A stretch of DNA of 64,000 nucleotides from Fusobacterium ulcerans ATCC 49185 (GCF_900683735.1 NZ_LR215979.1:806001-870000), one strand, 5' to 3'; positions 20,470-29,646 are shown, counted from the stretch's first letter. The notes: a model not told the origin generated them from the sequence alone. A program made the numbers and translations.

Positions 20470-21108
20470 TTAGCTTTGAATAGCACTAGTAAAAAAATTT
20501 TTAACTCTGTCATAAGATTGTTCATCTCCTATGAAATAAAGGATATCTCCTTCTTGAAAAACAGTTTGCGGTCCTGGTGAAAGAATAGTTTTTTCACCAT
20601 GCTTAATAGCAAATATAGTAGCTCCAGTATGATTCCAAAACATTACTTCAGCACTTGTTTTTCCTATAAAATTCATACTGGGAGTAATACGTATAGCAAA
20701 AGGTGTAAAAGGATTTACAGCTTCAAATTTATCTGTGATTTCTAAAAGTTTTGTTATACTGTTTAGAAGTTTTTCATTTTCTTTTTTCTGCCTTTTTACC
20801 CAGTCATGAATATCTTTTTTTATGCTATCAATAGTTTGGCTTTCTCCATATTGTTCCATATATCTGATAGCATTTTCAATAGATTTTATTTCTATTCCAC
20901 TTCCTTTAGAAATATTCAATATGTCAAATTCTTTCAAAATATATACAGATTTACGAATAGTTTCTGGGGAAACTCTATATTCAGTAGCAAGAGTAGATCT
21001 TCCAGAAAGTTTTTCGCCAAGACTATATTTTCCATTTATTATTTTTTTTGCAATATCGATTGCAATTTTCTGATAGATAGGAACTTCATCGATGATCTCA
21101 TTTTTCAT
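20470..21108 (-). CDS. GntR-type HTH regulator with RCK_C (TrkA-C) domain, BusR-like
   Basis: The 212-residue protein has an N-terminal winged helix of GntR type (about 8-75; KLSGRSTLATEYRVSPETIR is the recognition region). A helical linker spans about 80-125, and a C-terminal RCK_C domain about 128-207 (TGATIFAIKHGEKTILSPGP, FQEGDILYFIGDE). This is the layout of BusR, the streptococcal/lactococcal repressor of betaine uptake that binds cyclic di-AMP through RCK_C. The same ligand and an osmotic or ion-homeostasis target are inferred, not shown. No transporter gene is adjacent. The gene stands alone, between terminators. Confidence 0.82.
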   Translation of the reverse strand: MKNEIIDEVPIYQKIAIDIAKKIINGKYSLGEKLSGRSTLATEYRVSPETIRKSVYILKEFDILNISKGSGIEIKSIENAIRYMEQYGESQTIDSIKKDIHDWVKRQKKENEKLLNSITKLLEITDKFEAVNPFTPFAIRITPSMNFIGKTSAEVMFWNHTGATIFAIKHGEKTILSPGPQTVFQEGDILYFIGDEQSYDRVKNFFTSAIQS

Positions 21109-21149
21109 TTTACCCCACCTTGAGATATAGTTTTTAATTAATTATACAA

Positions 21150-21206
21150 TGTTTTTTAAAAAAATAATAGAGGAGAATAACTTAAATATATAAGTTATGC
21201 TCCCCC
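21150..21206 (-). terminator. Intrinsic terminator after htpG (minus strand)
   Basis: GGAGAATAACTTA (21172-21184) pairs with TAAGTTATGCTCC (21191-21203) with one mismatch. On the minus strand the exit is a long T-run (complement of 21151-21164). Confidence 0.8.
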
Positions 21207-21215
21207 TAATAGATA

Positions 21216-23036
21216 TTATTTAATAAGATTGTTTAATTTTTTTATGAAATCTACAGGATTTTCTATTTGGAATCCTTCTAATATCAATGCTTCAGTATAT
21301 AATACATCAAGAAGATCGTTGAAAGTTTCTGTATTTTCAGAAGATTGAAGTTTTTTAAATACAGGATGTTCAGGATTTAAAGCAAGTATTTTTTCAGCTT
21401 TTACCCCTTCATTTCCAGGTATTTGAGAAAGTACTTTTTCCATTTCTAATGAAACATTTCCCTTTGCCAAAAGAGAAGAGGCAGCTTTCCCTAAATCATT
21501 GCTAAGTTCAACATCAACTATTTTATTTGACAGTGCTTCTTTTATTTTATCAAGAAGTGTTTTATTTTCTTCTGAAAGTTTTTTAATTTCTTCTTCTTTT
21601 TCCTTACTGTCATCAATTTTGAAATCTGAATCATTGATAGATTTAAATGATTTACCATCATATTCCATCATAGTTTTTAGGGCAAATTCATCTATTTTAT
21701 CTGTAAGCAAAAGAACTTCCATTCCTTTTTCTTTTAGTGCTTCCATTTTAGGAAGAGAAGTAACAGTAGCTAAATCTTCTCCTACTACATAAAGAATTTC
21801 CTTTCTATCACCCATACATTCTGTATATTCTTTTAGGGTAACATACTTTTCATCAAGAGAACTTCTGAAGATAAGAAGGTTTTGAAGTTTATCTTTATTC
21901 ATTCCAAACATATCATGGATACCAAATTTTATATTTCTTCCAAAGGCTTCCCAGAATTCTATATATTTGTCTCTATCAGTTTTTAAAAGTTTTTCAAATT
22001 CACTTATTATTTTCTTTTCAAGGTTTCTAGAGATAGCTTGAAGTTCACTATTTTGTTGTAAAATCTCTCTTGATATATTAAGTGAAAGATTGTCGCAATC
22101 TACAAGGCCTTTAATAAAACTAAAATATTCTGGAATTAATTCATCACACTTATCCATTATAAATACATTTTTAGTATAAAGCTGAAGTCCTTTTTTGTAA
22201 TCCTTTGTATAAAAATCTATAGGAGCTTTTTTAGGGACATATAAAAGTGAAGTATACTCAATATTTCCTTGCACTTTTAAATGAAAATGCATCATTGGAT
22301 CTTCCCAGTCATGAAAATTAGATTTATAAAATTCATTATAATCTTCATCTTTTAAAGTCGATTTATCAGTTTTCCATATAGGTTTTGTAGAGTTAATTAC
22401 TTCATCATTAAAATAGATTGGGTATCTTACATAATCAGAATATTTTTTAACAAGGTCTTTTATTTTCCACTCTTCAAGGAAGCTATCAAAGTCTTCTCCT
22501 GATTTTATAGAAAGAGTGATAGATGTACCTCTTTTTTCTAATTCAATTTCTTCAATTTCATAAGAACCATCTCCAGAAGATATCCATTTTACTCCTTTAT
22601 CAGAGTAAGGAGATTTAGTAACAAGAGTAATAGTATCAGCAACCATAAATCCAGAATAGAAACCTACTCCAAATTGTCCAATAATGTCTATTTCATCTTT
22701 TGAAGCATTTTCCAATTTTTCTTTGAAAGCTTTAGAACCTGATTTAGCAATAGTTCCTATATTCTCTGCTACTTCATCATAAGTCATTCCTATACCATTG
22801 TCTGTTATAGTCAATTCTTTTTTGTCTTTATTCACTGATAATGTTATTTTAAAATCTTTATCTTCACCTAATATTTCACTATCAGTAAGAGAATTAAATT
22901 TTAACTTATCAATTGCATCACTTGCATTTGACACAAGTTCTCTTAAAAATATTTCTTTATTTGTGTAGATAGAATTTATCATTAAGTTAAGTAATTCTTT
23001 TGTTTCTGCCTGAAACACTTTTGATTCTTTTCTCAT
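21216..23036 (-). CDS. htpG: Chaperone HtpG (bacterial Hsp90)
   Basis: HtpG is the ATP-dependent cytosolic Hsp90 chaperone. The 606 residues are in the usual range. The N-terminal GHKL ATPase domain shows RELVSNASDAIDKLKF (Glu33, Asn37, Asp40), TDNGIGMTYDEV, GTIAKSGSKAF and GQFGVGFYSGF. The middle domain contains the conserved LVDCDNLSLNISREILQQN with its catalytic-loop arginine. The C-terminal dimerisation domain runs from about 495. The ribosome site AAAAGGAGG lies about 9 bases before the ATG. It is apparently monocistronic, with terminators on both sides. Confidence 0.97.
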   Translation of the reverse strand: MRKESKVFQAETKELLNLMINSIYTNKEIFLRELVSNASDAIDKLKFNSLTDSEILGEDKDFKITLSVNKDKKELTITDNGIGMTYDEVAENIGTIAKSGSKAFKEKLENASKDEIDIIGQFGVGFYSGFMVADTITLVTKSPYSDKGVKWISSGDGSYEIEEIELEKRGTSITLSIKSGEDFDSFLEEWKIKDLVKKYSDYVRYPIYFNDEVINSTKPIWKTDKSTLKDEDYNEFYKSNFHDWEDPMMHFHLKVQGNIEYTSLLYVPKKAPIDFYTKDYKKGLQLYTKNVFIMDKCDELIPEYFSFIKGLVDCDNLSLNISREILQQNSELQAISRNLEKKIISEFEKLLKTDRDKYIEFWEAFGRNIKFGIHDMFGMNKDKLQNLLIFRSSLDEKYVTLKEYTECMGDRKEILYVVGEDLATVTSLPKMEALKEKGMEVLLLTDKIDEFALKTMMEYDGKSFKSINDSDFKIDDSKEKEEEIKKLSEENKTLLDKIKEALSNKIVDVELSNDLGKAASSLLAKGNVSLEMEKVLSQIPGNEGVKAEKILALNPEHPVFKKLQSSENTETFNDLLDVLYTEALILEGFQIENPVDFIKKLNNLIK

Positions 23037-23119
23037 TTTTTAAAATCCTCCTTTTAGCACTCTATATCTTGTGTGGCTAATAATTATATACCATAAATCA
23101 TTTTTCATGTCAATATAAA

Positions 23120-23168
23120 AATAAAAAAAGTTTTAGAATTTTAAAAGATAAAAAAATTCTAAAACTTA
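23120..23168 (-). terminator. Intrinsic terminator after mgtE (minus strand)
   Basis: A perfect stem of about 15 bp, AAGTTTTAGAATTTT/AAAATTCTAAAACTT (from 23129 to 23167), has a T-run on the minus strand. Confidence 0.85.
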
Positions 23169-23200
23169 ATCTATTTCATAACTTTATAATTATAAATATA

Positions 23201-24535
23201 TTATGCAAGATTTAAAAAATGAGTTGATAATCCAAAATAAACTACTAATGCACAAGCATCTACTATTGTAGTGATCAATGGACTTGCCATAATAGCAGGA
23301 TCAAGTTTAAGTGCTTTTGCCATCAGTGGAAGGACTCCTCCAACAACTTTAGCTATTACAACTGTGAATAACAAGCTTGCACACACCACTAATGAAATAG
23401 TAAGACCAGCTCTATCTATAAAATATATTCTTAAAAAATTTACAGCAGCTAGAGTGACCCCGACTATCAAACTTACTCTAAATTCTTTCCAAAGTATTTT
23501 TCCAACATCTTTAATTTGTATTTCTCCAAGAGCTATTCCTCTGATAATTAAAGTAGAAGATTGTGAACCTGCATTTCCTCCAGTATCCATTAACATGGGA
23601 ATAAATGCAGCTAGAATAACAACAGATTGAAGTACTTCTTCATATCTTCTTATGATAGTACCAGTAGCAGTGGCAGAAATCATAAGCACCAAAAGCCATA
23701 TGATTCTATGTTTTGCAAGAGAAAATACAGATTCTTTCAAATATTCTTCATCTGATGGGTTCATAGCAGCCATCTTTTGAAAATCTTCTGTATTTTCTTG
23801 ATCAATGACATCTACCACATCATCAATAGTAATAATACCAACAAGTCTTCCTTCATTATCAACTACTGGCATAGATGTAAGGTCATATTTTCTGAATTGA
23901 GAAGCAATAAATTCCTGATCATCAGTAGTAACAGCACTAATAACATTAGTTTCCATTGCATCAACCAAAGGAAGTATATCATCTAAGAAAATAAGACTTT
24001 TTAGTGAAATAAATCCAACAAGCTTTCTTTGATTATCAATAATATAGCATATATCAATGGTTTCATTATCAATACCTACTTTTTTTATATGATTTAAAGC
24101 CTGTCCAATATTCATATCGCTCTTTAGAGAAACATATTCCACTGTCATTACACTACCAGCACTGTTTTCAGGGTATTTTAGAAACTGGTTGATTAATTTT
24201 CTGGTGTCTGAAGAAGTATTCTGCAATATTTTATCTACAATATTTGCAGGCATTTCTTCAATGAAGTCTACAGTGTCATCAATAAACATTTCATCAATTA
24301 TATGACATATTTCTTCATCTGTTATATTTTCAACAATTTCCTGTTGTTTCTCTGAAGAAAGATATGAAAATACTTCTGCTGAAGTATCTTTAGGAAGAAT
24401 TCTAAATATTTTAAGGCTTTGTTCTTTAGTAAGATCTTCAAGAAGTTCTGCAATATCTACTGGGTTTTCTTCCATAAGTGATTCTTTCAATTTTGCTAAT
24501 TGATTATTTTTTAGGAAAAACAAAACATTTTCCAT
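23201..24535 (-). CDS. mgtE: Magnesium transporter MgtE
   Basis: MgtE is a Mg2+-gated magnesium channel of the inner membrane. The 444 residues follow the family layout: an acidic N domain of superhelical repeats (about 1-125, ending near ENSAGSVMTVEY), a CBS pair (about 130-255, VVDNEGRLVGIITIDDVVDV), a connecting helix, and a C-terminal membrane domain of about five helices (about 280-444). The membrane part has the signatures MDTGGNAGSQSSTLIIRGIA and ITTIVDACALVVYFG. In the family the acidic interfaces of the N and CBS domains bind Mg2+ and close the pore. It is divergent from rsmB. I see no Mg2+ riboswitch in the 167-base gap. Confidence 0.95.
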   Translation of the reverse strand: MENVLFFLKNNQLAKLKESLMEENPVDIAELLEDLTKEQSLKIFRILPKDTSAEVFSYLSSEKQQEIVENITDEEICHIIDEMFIDDTVDFIEEMPANIVDKILQNTSSDTRKLINQFLKYPENSAGSVMTVEYVSLKSDMNIGQALNHIKKVGIDNETIDICYIIDNQRKLVGFISLKSLIFLDDILPLVDAMETNVISAVTTDDQEFIASQFRKYDLTSMPVVDNEGRLVGIITIDDVVDVIDQENTEDFQKMAAMNPSDEEYLKESVFSLAKHRIIWLLVLMISATATGTIIRRYEEVLQSVVILAAFIPMLMDTGGNAGSQSSTLIIRGIALGEIQIKDVGKILWKEFRVSLIVGVTLAAVNFLRIYFIDRAGLTISLVVCASLLFTVVIAKVVGGVLPLMAKALKLDPAIMASPLITTIVDACALVVYFGLSTHFLNLA

Positions 24536-24641
24536 ATTCCACCTCCATTTCTAAAAATTTTGTTACACATATAAGGGTAGCATTTTCTCAGAAAAAACGC
24601 AATATTTGTTTATAAAAAAATTTAATTTCTGAACAGAAAAC

Positions 24642-24670
24642 TTTTAATTATACTGTAAATATTGTATAAT
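24642..24670 (+). promoter_or_regulatory. Promoter of rsmB
   Basis: A -10 TATAAT at 24665-24670 lies 17 bases after a weak -35-like TTTTAA at 24642. The GTG start with AGGAGG at 24691-24696 follows. Confidence 0.5.
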
Positions 24671-24702
24671 AATTAAGATAGAGAGATTTTAGGAGGATAA
24701 AA

Positions 24703-26001
24703 GTGAATGTAAAGCAAAGAGCCATTGGGCTTATACAAGAAGTTGAAAATGGAAAATATTCCAATATAGCTTTAAATGATTATTTTAGAGAAAATACTCT
24801 AAACAGAAAAGAGAGAGGCTTTATAACAGAACTTTTTTATGGGGTAATAAGAAAAAAAATATTTTTAGATTATGAAATAAATAAAAGGGTAAGTACAATA
24901 AAAAAAGATTGGATAAAAAATCTTCTTAGAATATCTATATACCAGATTACTTTCATGAAGAGTGATAATAAGGGAGTAGTGTGGGAAGCTTCTGAACTTG
25001 CTAAGAAAAAATTTGGTGTTCCAGTAGGTAAATTTGTAAATGGAGTATTGAGAGGATATTTAAGAGAAATGGAGGATGATATAAAAGAATTGAGAGAAAC
25101 AGATAAGCTTGATATTCTTTTATCATATCCTAGATGGTTTTATGAGAAAATAAAAGAAGAATACAGAGAAGAAGCTGAATTGTTTTTAGAGTCTTTAAAA
25201 AAGATACCATATATAAGTTTTAGAGTAAATACCTTAAAGTATAGTGAAAAAGAGTTTGAAGAGTTACTTTCAAGTAAAGAGATAGAAATAATAAAAAAAG
25301 TGGATACAGTATATTATGTGGATTCAGGAATATTACTATATAGCAATGAATTTAAAGAGGGGAAAATAATAGTACAGGATGCCTCATCTTATCTTTCAGC
25401 TAAAAATTTAAATCCAAATGAACAAGATTTAGTTTTAGATACTTGCAGTGCTCCTGGAGGAAAGACAGCAGTACTTGGTGAGTTAATGGGAAATAAAGGA
25501 GAGCTTTTAGCTTTGGATATTTATCCTCATAAATTAAAACTAATAGAAGAAAATTGTAAAAAATTGGGAATAGATATAGTTAAACCTATAAAAATGGATG
25601 CAAGGAAATTAAATCAGCAGGGGAAAAAGTTTGATAAAATATTAGTAGATGCTCCATGCAGCGGTTATGGTGTACTTAGAAAAAAACCTGAAGCTATATA
25701 CAATAAAACTGCTGAAAATATAGAATTATTATCAGAATTACAATTTGAAATACTTGAGTCAGCTTCACAAGTTCTTAAAGATGAAGGAGAGTTGGTATAT
25801 AGTACTTGTACTATTTTAAAAGAAGAAAACACAGAAAATATAAAGAAATTTTTAAAAAAATATCCAGAATTTGAAACAGCAGAAATATATATCCCTGAAA
25901 ATGTAAAAGGGACTTATGATGAGGTTGGTGGATTTACAATTGACTATAATGAAGATATTTTAGATGGATTCTATATTGCAAAAATTAGAAAAAAGAGGTA
26001 A
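24703..26001 (+). CDS. rsmB: 16S rRNA (cytosine-967 C5)-methyltransferase RsmB
   Basis: RsmB methylates C967 of 16S rRNA using SAM. The 432-residue protein has an N-terminal NusB-like RNA-binding domain (about 1-130) and a C-terminal methyltransferase. The latter has the SAM loop DTCSAPGGKTAVLGELMG, motif IV DAPCSGYGVLRKKPE (Cys319) and motif VI YSTCTILKEEN (Cys369). These are the two conserved cysteines of the RsmB/Nop2 family. The start is GTG at 24703, fixed by AGGAGG six bases upstream; the nearby ATG at 24707 runs straight into a stop. A second methyltransferase follows after 3 bases, indicating an operon. Confidence 0.95.
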   Translation: MNVKQRAIGLIQEVENGKYSNIALNDYFRENTLNRKERGFITELFYGVIRKKIFLDYEINKRVSTIKKDWIKNLLRISIYQITFMKSDNKGVVWEASELAKKKFGVPVGKFVNGVLRGYLREMEDDIKELRETDKLDILLSYPRWFYEKIKEEYREEAELFLESLKKIPYISFRVNTLKYSEKEFEELLSSKEIEIIKKVDTVYYVDSGILLYSNEFKEGKIIVQDASSYLSAKNLNPNEQDLVLDTCSAPGGKTAVLGELMGNKGELLALDIYPHKLKLIEENCKKLGIDIVKPIKMDARKLNQQGKKFDKILVDAPCSGYGVLRKKPEAIYNKTAENIELLSELQFEILESASQVLKDEGELVYSTCTILKEENTENIKKFLKKYPEFETAEIYIPENVKGTYDEVGGFTIDYNEDILDGFYIAKIRKKR

Positions 26002-26004
26002 AAA

Positions 26005-26649
26005 ATGTTAGAAGAATTAAAAGAAGCTAATGAATATATAGTAGGGAAGATTAAAGAGAAAGATGAATTGATACTTGAGATGGAAGCATATGCACATGAG
26101 TATAATGTTCCTATTGTAACAAAAGAGGTAGCTGAATATTTAAAATTCTTAATAAAAAGTTATAAAACAAAAAATATTTTAGAAATTGGAACAGCTATAG
26201 GCTATTCTGGAATACTTATGGCTAAAGAAATAAAGGAAGATAATGGAAAACTATATACTATTGAAATAGATGAAGAGAGATATAATCTTGCTCAAGAAAA
26301 TTTTAAAAAATCTGGATTGAATAATATCATTTCTATTAAGGGTGATGCTTTAGAAGAAGTAAAAAAAATAGAGGATAGATTTGATTTTGTATTTATAGAT
26401 GCTTCAAAAGGTCATTATATGGACTTTTTTGAAGATTCATATAAATTGTTGAATGATGGAGGAATAGTATTTATTGATAATATAATGTTTAGGGGATATT
26501 TGTATAAAGAGTACCCAAAGAGGTTTAAAACTATAGTGAAAAGATTAGATAGTTTTATAGATTATCTTTATAAAAAAGAAGGGAAATTTGTTTTGCTTCC
26601 TTTTGGTGATGGTGTTGGTCTTTATTATAAGCAAAGAGAAAAAGTGTGA
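26005..26649 (+). CDS. SAM-dependent O-methyltransferase, TrmR/YrrM-like
   Basis: This is a 214-residue class I methyltransferase of the O-methyltransferase 3 (caffeoyl-CoA OMT-like) family. Motifs are NILEIGTAIGYSGI (SAM loop), YTIEIDEERYNLA, FDFVFIDASKGHY, and GGIVFIDNIMFRGY (metal-site Asp-Asn). In Bacillus the closest recognisable relative, TrmR/YrrM, methylates 5-hydroxyuridine-34 in tRNA. Being 3 bases behind rsmB supports an RNA-modification role. The substrate is inferred from family and context only. Confidence 0.82.
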   Translation: MLEELKEANEYIVGKIKEKDELILEMEAYAHEYNVPIVTKEVAEYLKFLIKSYKTKNILEIGTAIGYSGILMAKEIKEDNGKLYTIEIDEERYNLAQENFKKSGLNNIISIKGDALEEVKKIEDRFDFVFIDASKGHYMDFFEDSYKLLNDGGIVFIDNIMFRGYLYKEYPKRFKTIVKRLDSFIDYLYKKEGKFVLLPFGDGVGLYYKQREKV

Positions 26650-26694
26650 AAAAAACTAATTTAAAAATTGGAAATATGAATATTTAAATAATAA

Positions 26695-26757
26695 AAAAAG
26701 GGGAGATGTTGTAAATTAGTGATTTATAAACTAATTTGCAACATCCCCTATTTTTAT
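26695..26757. terminator. Long bidirectional terminator hairpin
   Basis: A stem of about 20 bp runs from AGGGG (26699-26703), ATGTTG and AAATTAGT to ACTAATTT, CAACAT and CCCCT (26730-26749). It has one 2-base bulge and one wobble, with an A-run before and a T-run after. It serves the convergent methyltransferase and amidohydrolase genes. Confidence 0.9.
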
Positions 26758-28106
26758 AATTTTGGATACTTAACTGTCTTTCCAAGCTTTGAATTGATAA
26801 CCTTTCCATCTTTTAATGCTGTTTCACCATTGATAATAACATATTTTATTCCTGTAGGAGAAAGGGTACTATCTACAAATGTAGCTTTATCTTCCATCTC
26901 TTCCAAAGAGAAAATTGTGATATCAGCATCATCTCCAATACCTAAACTTCCTTTGTTTAATTTTAATATTTCAGCAGGATGTGAAGTTATTTTTTCTATT
27001 CCTTCATACAGTGACATAATTTTTTTATCTCTCACATATTTTGAGATAAATCTTGGGAAAGTACCAGCTGCTCTAGGATGCCCATTTCCCTCGCTTCCCA
27101 ATATTCCATCACTTATAATTATAGTATTAGAATCTTTTAGAGCTGTTTCTATATCTTTTTCCAGCATCATATGGCCTGTAACAAGAGTGTCAGGAATTTT
27201 TTTTCTAAGAATATTAAATAATTCTTCAGTACATCTTTGACCCTTGTATTTTCCTTCCATGATTTCTAAACAATTATATTCCATTTCATGTTTTTGTATA
27301 TAATCATTATCAAATACAGCTGACCCTATATGAGTGCTGAAAGCAGCATAAGGATAACAATCGCAAGAAACATTAATTCCTTTATCTCTCTTCTCCTTTA
27401 GAATAGAAAGAAATTTATCCATTTGTCCATAACCAGCCATACTTCCTATATGTGAAATTTGTAGATGAGCTTTTACATAATTTCCAACTTCTAAAAATTC
27501 TTCTAAAGCTTCAAATACATCTGAACCATCATTTCTAAGATGAGCACTGATTATTCTATTTTTTCCAAGACCAGACAAAGTGACTAATTCATTAAAATCT
27601 ATTCCTGGAACATATTCTATTCCAAAACTTATTCCAAACAGATCATTTTCTTTAATAAGTTTTTTACCATACTGATACATTTTTTCAATATCTTTGCTTT
27701 CTAGATTTTCATATCTATCATTTGCTCCAATATATTCTCTAAGTATACTATGTGGAAGAAAAAGACCAAAATTTACTGGATTCCCTTTTTCAACTGTATC
27801 TAAATATTCTTTTATATTGTTTGGGCCAATTCCACAATTTCCTCCAATAGCAGTAGTGACACCCATTTTCAACATTTTTTCAAATATATTTATTTTGATT
27901 TTTCCATTTTTTATAGGATCTTCATGCATATGTATATCAATAAATCCAGGAGATATATACAATCCTTGGCAATCCAATTCCTGATCTCCAAATAATTTGT
28001 CAAATGATAGTTCTTTTATTTTTCCATTTTCTATAAGGAGATTCATTTTTTCAAATATTTTATTTTTAGGATCTATTAAAATTCCATTATTCACAGCTAT
28101 TTTCAT
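26754..28106 (-). CDS. Amidohydrolase of the N-acyl-D-amino-acid deacylase (D-aminoacylase) family
   Basis: The 450-residue metal-dependent hydrolase has a small beta-sandwich at both ends and a TIM-barrel core. Features are GFIDIHMHEDP (metal-binding His-x-His, about residue 57), GGNCGIGP, ISAHLRNDGSDV, LQISHIGSMAGYGQ, SDGILGSEGNGHPRAAGTFP and the C-terminal GDDADITIFSLEEM. The GxxHPRAxGTFPR pattern is characteristic of D-aminoacylases, which cut N-acyl-D-amino acids. The exact substrate cannot be read from sequence, and dihydroorotase-like or isoaspartyl-dipeptidase-like alternatives are less likely. AAAGGAGG precedes the ATG. It is divergent from the steroid dehydrogenase. Confidence 0.85.
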   Translation of the reverse strand: MKIAVNNGILIDPKNKIFEKMNLLIENGKIKELSFDKLFGDQELDCQGLYISPGFIDIHMHEDPIKNGKIKINIFEKMLKMGVTTAIGGNCGIGPNNIKEYLDTVEKGNPVNFGLFLPHSILREYIGANDRYENLESKDIEKMYQYGKKLIKENDLFGISFGIEYVPGIDFNELVTLSGLGKNRIISAHLRNDGSDVFEALEEFLEVGNYVKAHLQISHIGSMAGYGQMDKFLSILKEKRDKGINVSCDCYPYAAFSTHIGSAVFDNDYIQKHEMEYNCLEIMEGKYKGQRCTEELFNILRKKIPDTLVTGHMMLEKDIETALKDSNTIIISDGILGSEGNGHPRAAGTFPRFISKYVRDKKIMSLYEGIEKITSHPAEILKLNKGSLGIGDDADITIFSLEEMEDKATFVDSTLSPTGIKYVIINGETALKDGKVINSKLGKTVKYPKL

Positions 28107-28263
28107 GATGATATATCCTCCTTTAAATATTTTAATTAGAAATAAGTATAAGAGATAATCCAGAATTTGTATAATATAGTTTTTATATTTTTTTAATATA
28201 GTTCATATATTTGTAAAAATATGCTCAGTAAAAAGGATAAGAAAGATTTTATTAGTAAAATTA

Positions 28264-28272
28264 TGATATAAT
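28264..28272 (+). promoter_or_regulatory. Extended -10 promoter element for hdhA
   Basis: TGATATAAT (28264-28272) is a perfect extended -10, about 45 bases before the AAAGGAGAT ribosome site. The -35 region is weak. The 219-base gap with the divergent amidohydrolase shows no other clear feature. Confidence 0.6.
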
Positions 28273-28325
28273 AGTTATGAAATAATGAAATATATTAAAT
28301 TGAAATTCTTAAAGGAGATGATTCA

Positions 28326-29099
28326 ATGAAAATTATAGAGCAGTATGACTTAAAAGGAAAAGTTGCAATTATAACAGGAGCTGGAGATGGAATAGGAAAG
28401 GCTTCTGCCCTAAAATTGGCTGAAGCTGGAGCTGATGTAGTATGCAGTGATTTAGATATTGAAAAAGCCAGGGAAACAGCTAAGGAAGCTGCAGTATTTG
28501 GAGTGAAAGCATTAGCTGTAAAATGCAATGTGACAATAGAAGAGGACTTGAAAAGCCTTGTAGATGAAACTATAAAGAGTTTTGGAAAAGTTAATATATT
28601 AGTAAATAATGCTGGTGGAGGTGGTGGAGGAAGGGAAAAACTAGAAGAGTTAACTCTGGACTACATAAGTTTTATATATAAACTTAATGTATTTAGCATT
28701 TTTACTCTTATGAAACTTTGTGCTCCATACATGAGAAAAGATAATTATGGTTCAATAATAAATATAAGTTCAATGGCAAGTAATATGGTAAGTCCAAATA
28801 TGAGTGTATATGGAAGTTCAAAAGCTGCAATAAATCAGCTTACAAAATATGCAGCTCTTGATTTGGGACCTGAAATCAGAGTTAATGCAATAGGTCCAGG
28901 AGCAATAAAAACAAAAGCATTAGCATCAGTTCTTACATCTGAAATAGAGAAAAAAATGCTGGCTAAAACTCCAATAAAAAGATTGGGAGAAGTGAATGAT
29001 ATAGCCATGGCAGTATTGTATTTTGCAAGTCCAGCTTCAAGTTGGACGAGTGGGCAGATACTTTTTGTAAATGGAGGGGGAATTCAGGAACTAGATTAA
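28326..29099 (+). CDS. hdhA: 7-alpha-hydroxysteroid dehydrogenase (SDR family)
   Basis: The 257-residue short-chain dehydrogenase closely resembles E. coli HdhA, which oxidises the 7-alpha-hydroxyl of bile acids with NAD. Visible features are the Rossmann motif TGAGDGIGKA (about 17-26), NVTIEEDL, NNAGGGGGG, the catalytic triad Ser149-Tyr162-Lys166 (ISSMAS and VYGSSKAA), PGAIKTKALASVL, and the C-terminal SWTSGQILFVNGGGIQELD. That last stretch matches HdhA almost residue for residue from memory. The poly-Gly loop after NNAG is also typical of HdhA. Ordinary SDRs lack these end signatures, so the call is stronger than a generic SDR, but substrate use needs an assay. Confidence 0.83.
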   Translation: MKIIEQYDLKGKVAIITGAGDGIGKASALKLAEAGADVVCSDLDIEKARETAKEAAVFGVKALAVKCNVTIEEDLKSLVDETIKSFGKVNILVNNAGGGGGGREKLEELTLDYISFIYKLNVFSIFTLMKLCAPYMRKDNYGSIINISSMASNMVSPNMSVYGSSKAAINQLTKYAALDLGPEIRVNAIGPGAIKTKALASVLTSEIEKKMLAKTPIKRLGEVNDIAMAVLYFASPASSWTSGQILFVNGGGIQELD

Positions 29100-29193
29100 A
29101 AATATTAAAATATTAAAAGGAATAAAAAAAACTTACCTAATAATATATAGAGTGGCAACTAAAGAAGGAGCAAAATTATTAGGAGGTTTTACT

Positions 29194-29646
29194 ATGAAAA
29201 AGAAACAAGAAGAATTAATTTATCAAATGAACAAATTTTTAGCTAATTTACATATTTTTAAAACTATAGTGCATAATTACCACTGGAATTTAAAAGGAGA
29301 ACATTTTTTCACTATACATCCAATGCTTGATGGAGTAATGTCTGAAACTGATGAACACATAGATGAAGTAGCAGAAAGAATATTAATGATAGGAGGAAGA
29401 CCTTTTGCTTCTCTTAAAGTATACTTAGAACATTCTATGCTTCAAGAAATAGAATCAAAACCATATACAGGAGTAGAAGCAGTAAAAGGAATACTTGAAA
29501 ACTTTAAACTCCTTTTAGATGAAATGAATGTAGCATTAAAAATGGCTGAAGATGTTGAAGATCAAGAAACAGCAGACTTATTTACAGGAATAGGAGCAGC
29601 TTACCAAAAACATATTTGGATGTACACTGCTTGGATGACTAAATAG
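29194..29646 (+). CDS. dps: Dps family ferritin-like DNA-binding / iron-storage protein
   Basis: Dps forms a 12-subunit shell that oxidises and stores iron and protects DNA from peroxide. From the ATG at 29194 there are 150 residues. The Dps signature at the inter-subunit ferroxidase site is seen as VHNYHWNLKGEHFF and SETDEHIDEVAERI. The C-terminal DVEDQETADLFTGI and a Trp-rich end (HIWMYTAW) are also typical. The frame extends to a GTG at 29152, but AGGAGG at 29180-29185 places the start at 29194. It has no strongly basic N-terminal tail, so DNA binding may be weak. A terminator follows. Confidence 0.92.
   Translation: MKKKQEELIYQMNKFLANLHIFKTIVHNYHWNLKGEHFFTIHPMLDGVMSETDEHIDEVAERILMIGGRPFASLKVYLEHSMLQEIESKPYTGVEAVKGILENFKLLLDEMNVALKMAEDVEDQETADLFTGIGAAYQKHIWMYTAWMTK

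Noticed and set aside
20806-21123. Two + strand open frames over the GntR-type gene
   Set aside because: They lie antisense to a well-supported gene, have no ribosome site, and look like no known protein.
24536-24702. Possible Mg2+ riboswitch in front of mgtE
   Set aside because: The gap is short, shared with the rsmB promoter, and shows no recognisable M-box pairing.
26719-27240. 173-codon + strand frame opposite the amidohydrolase
   Set aside because: It begins inside the terminator hairpin and is a shadow of the amidohydrolase codons.
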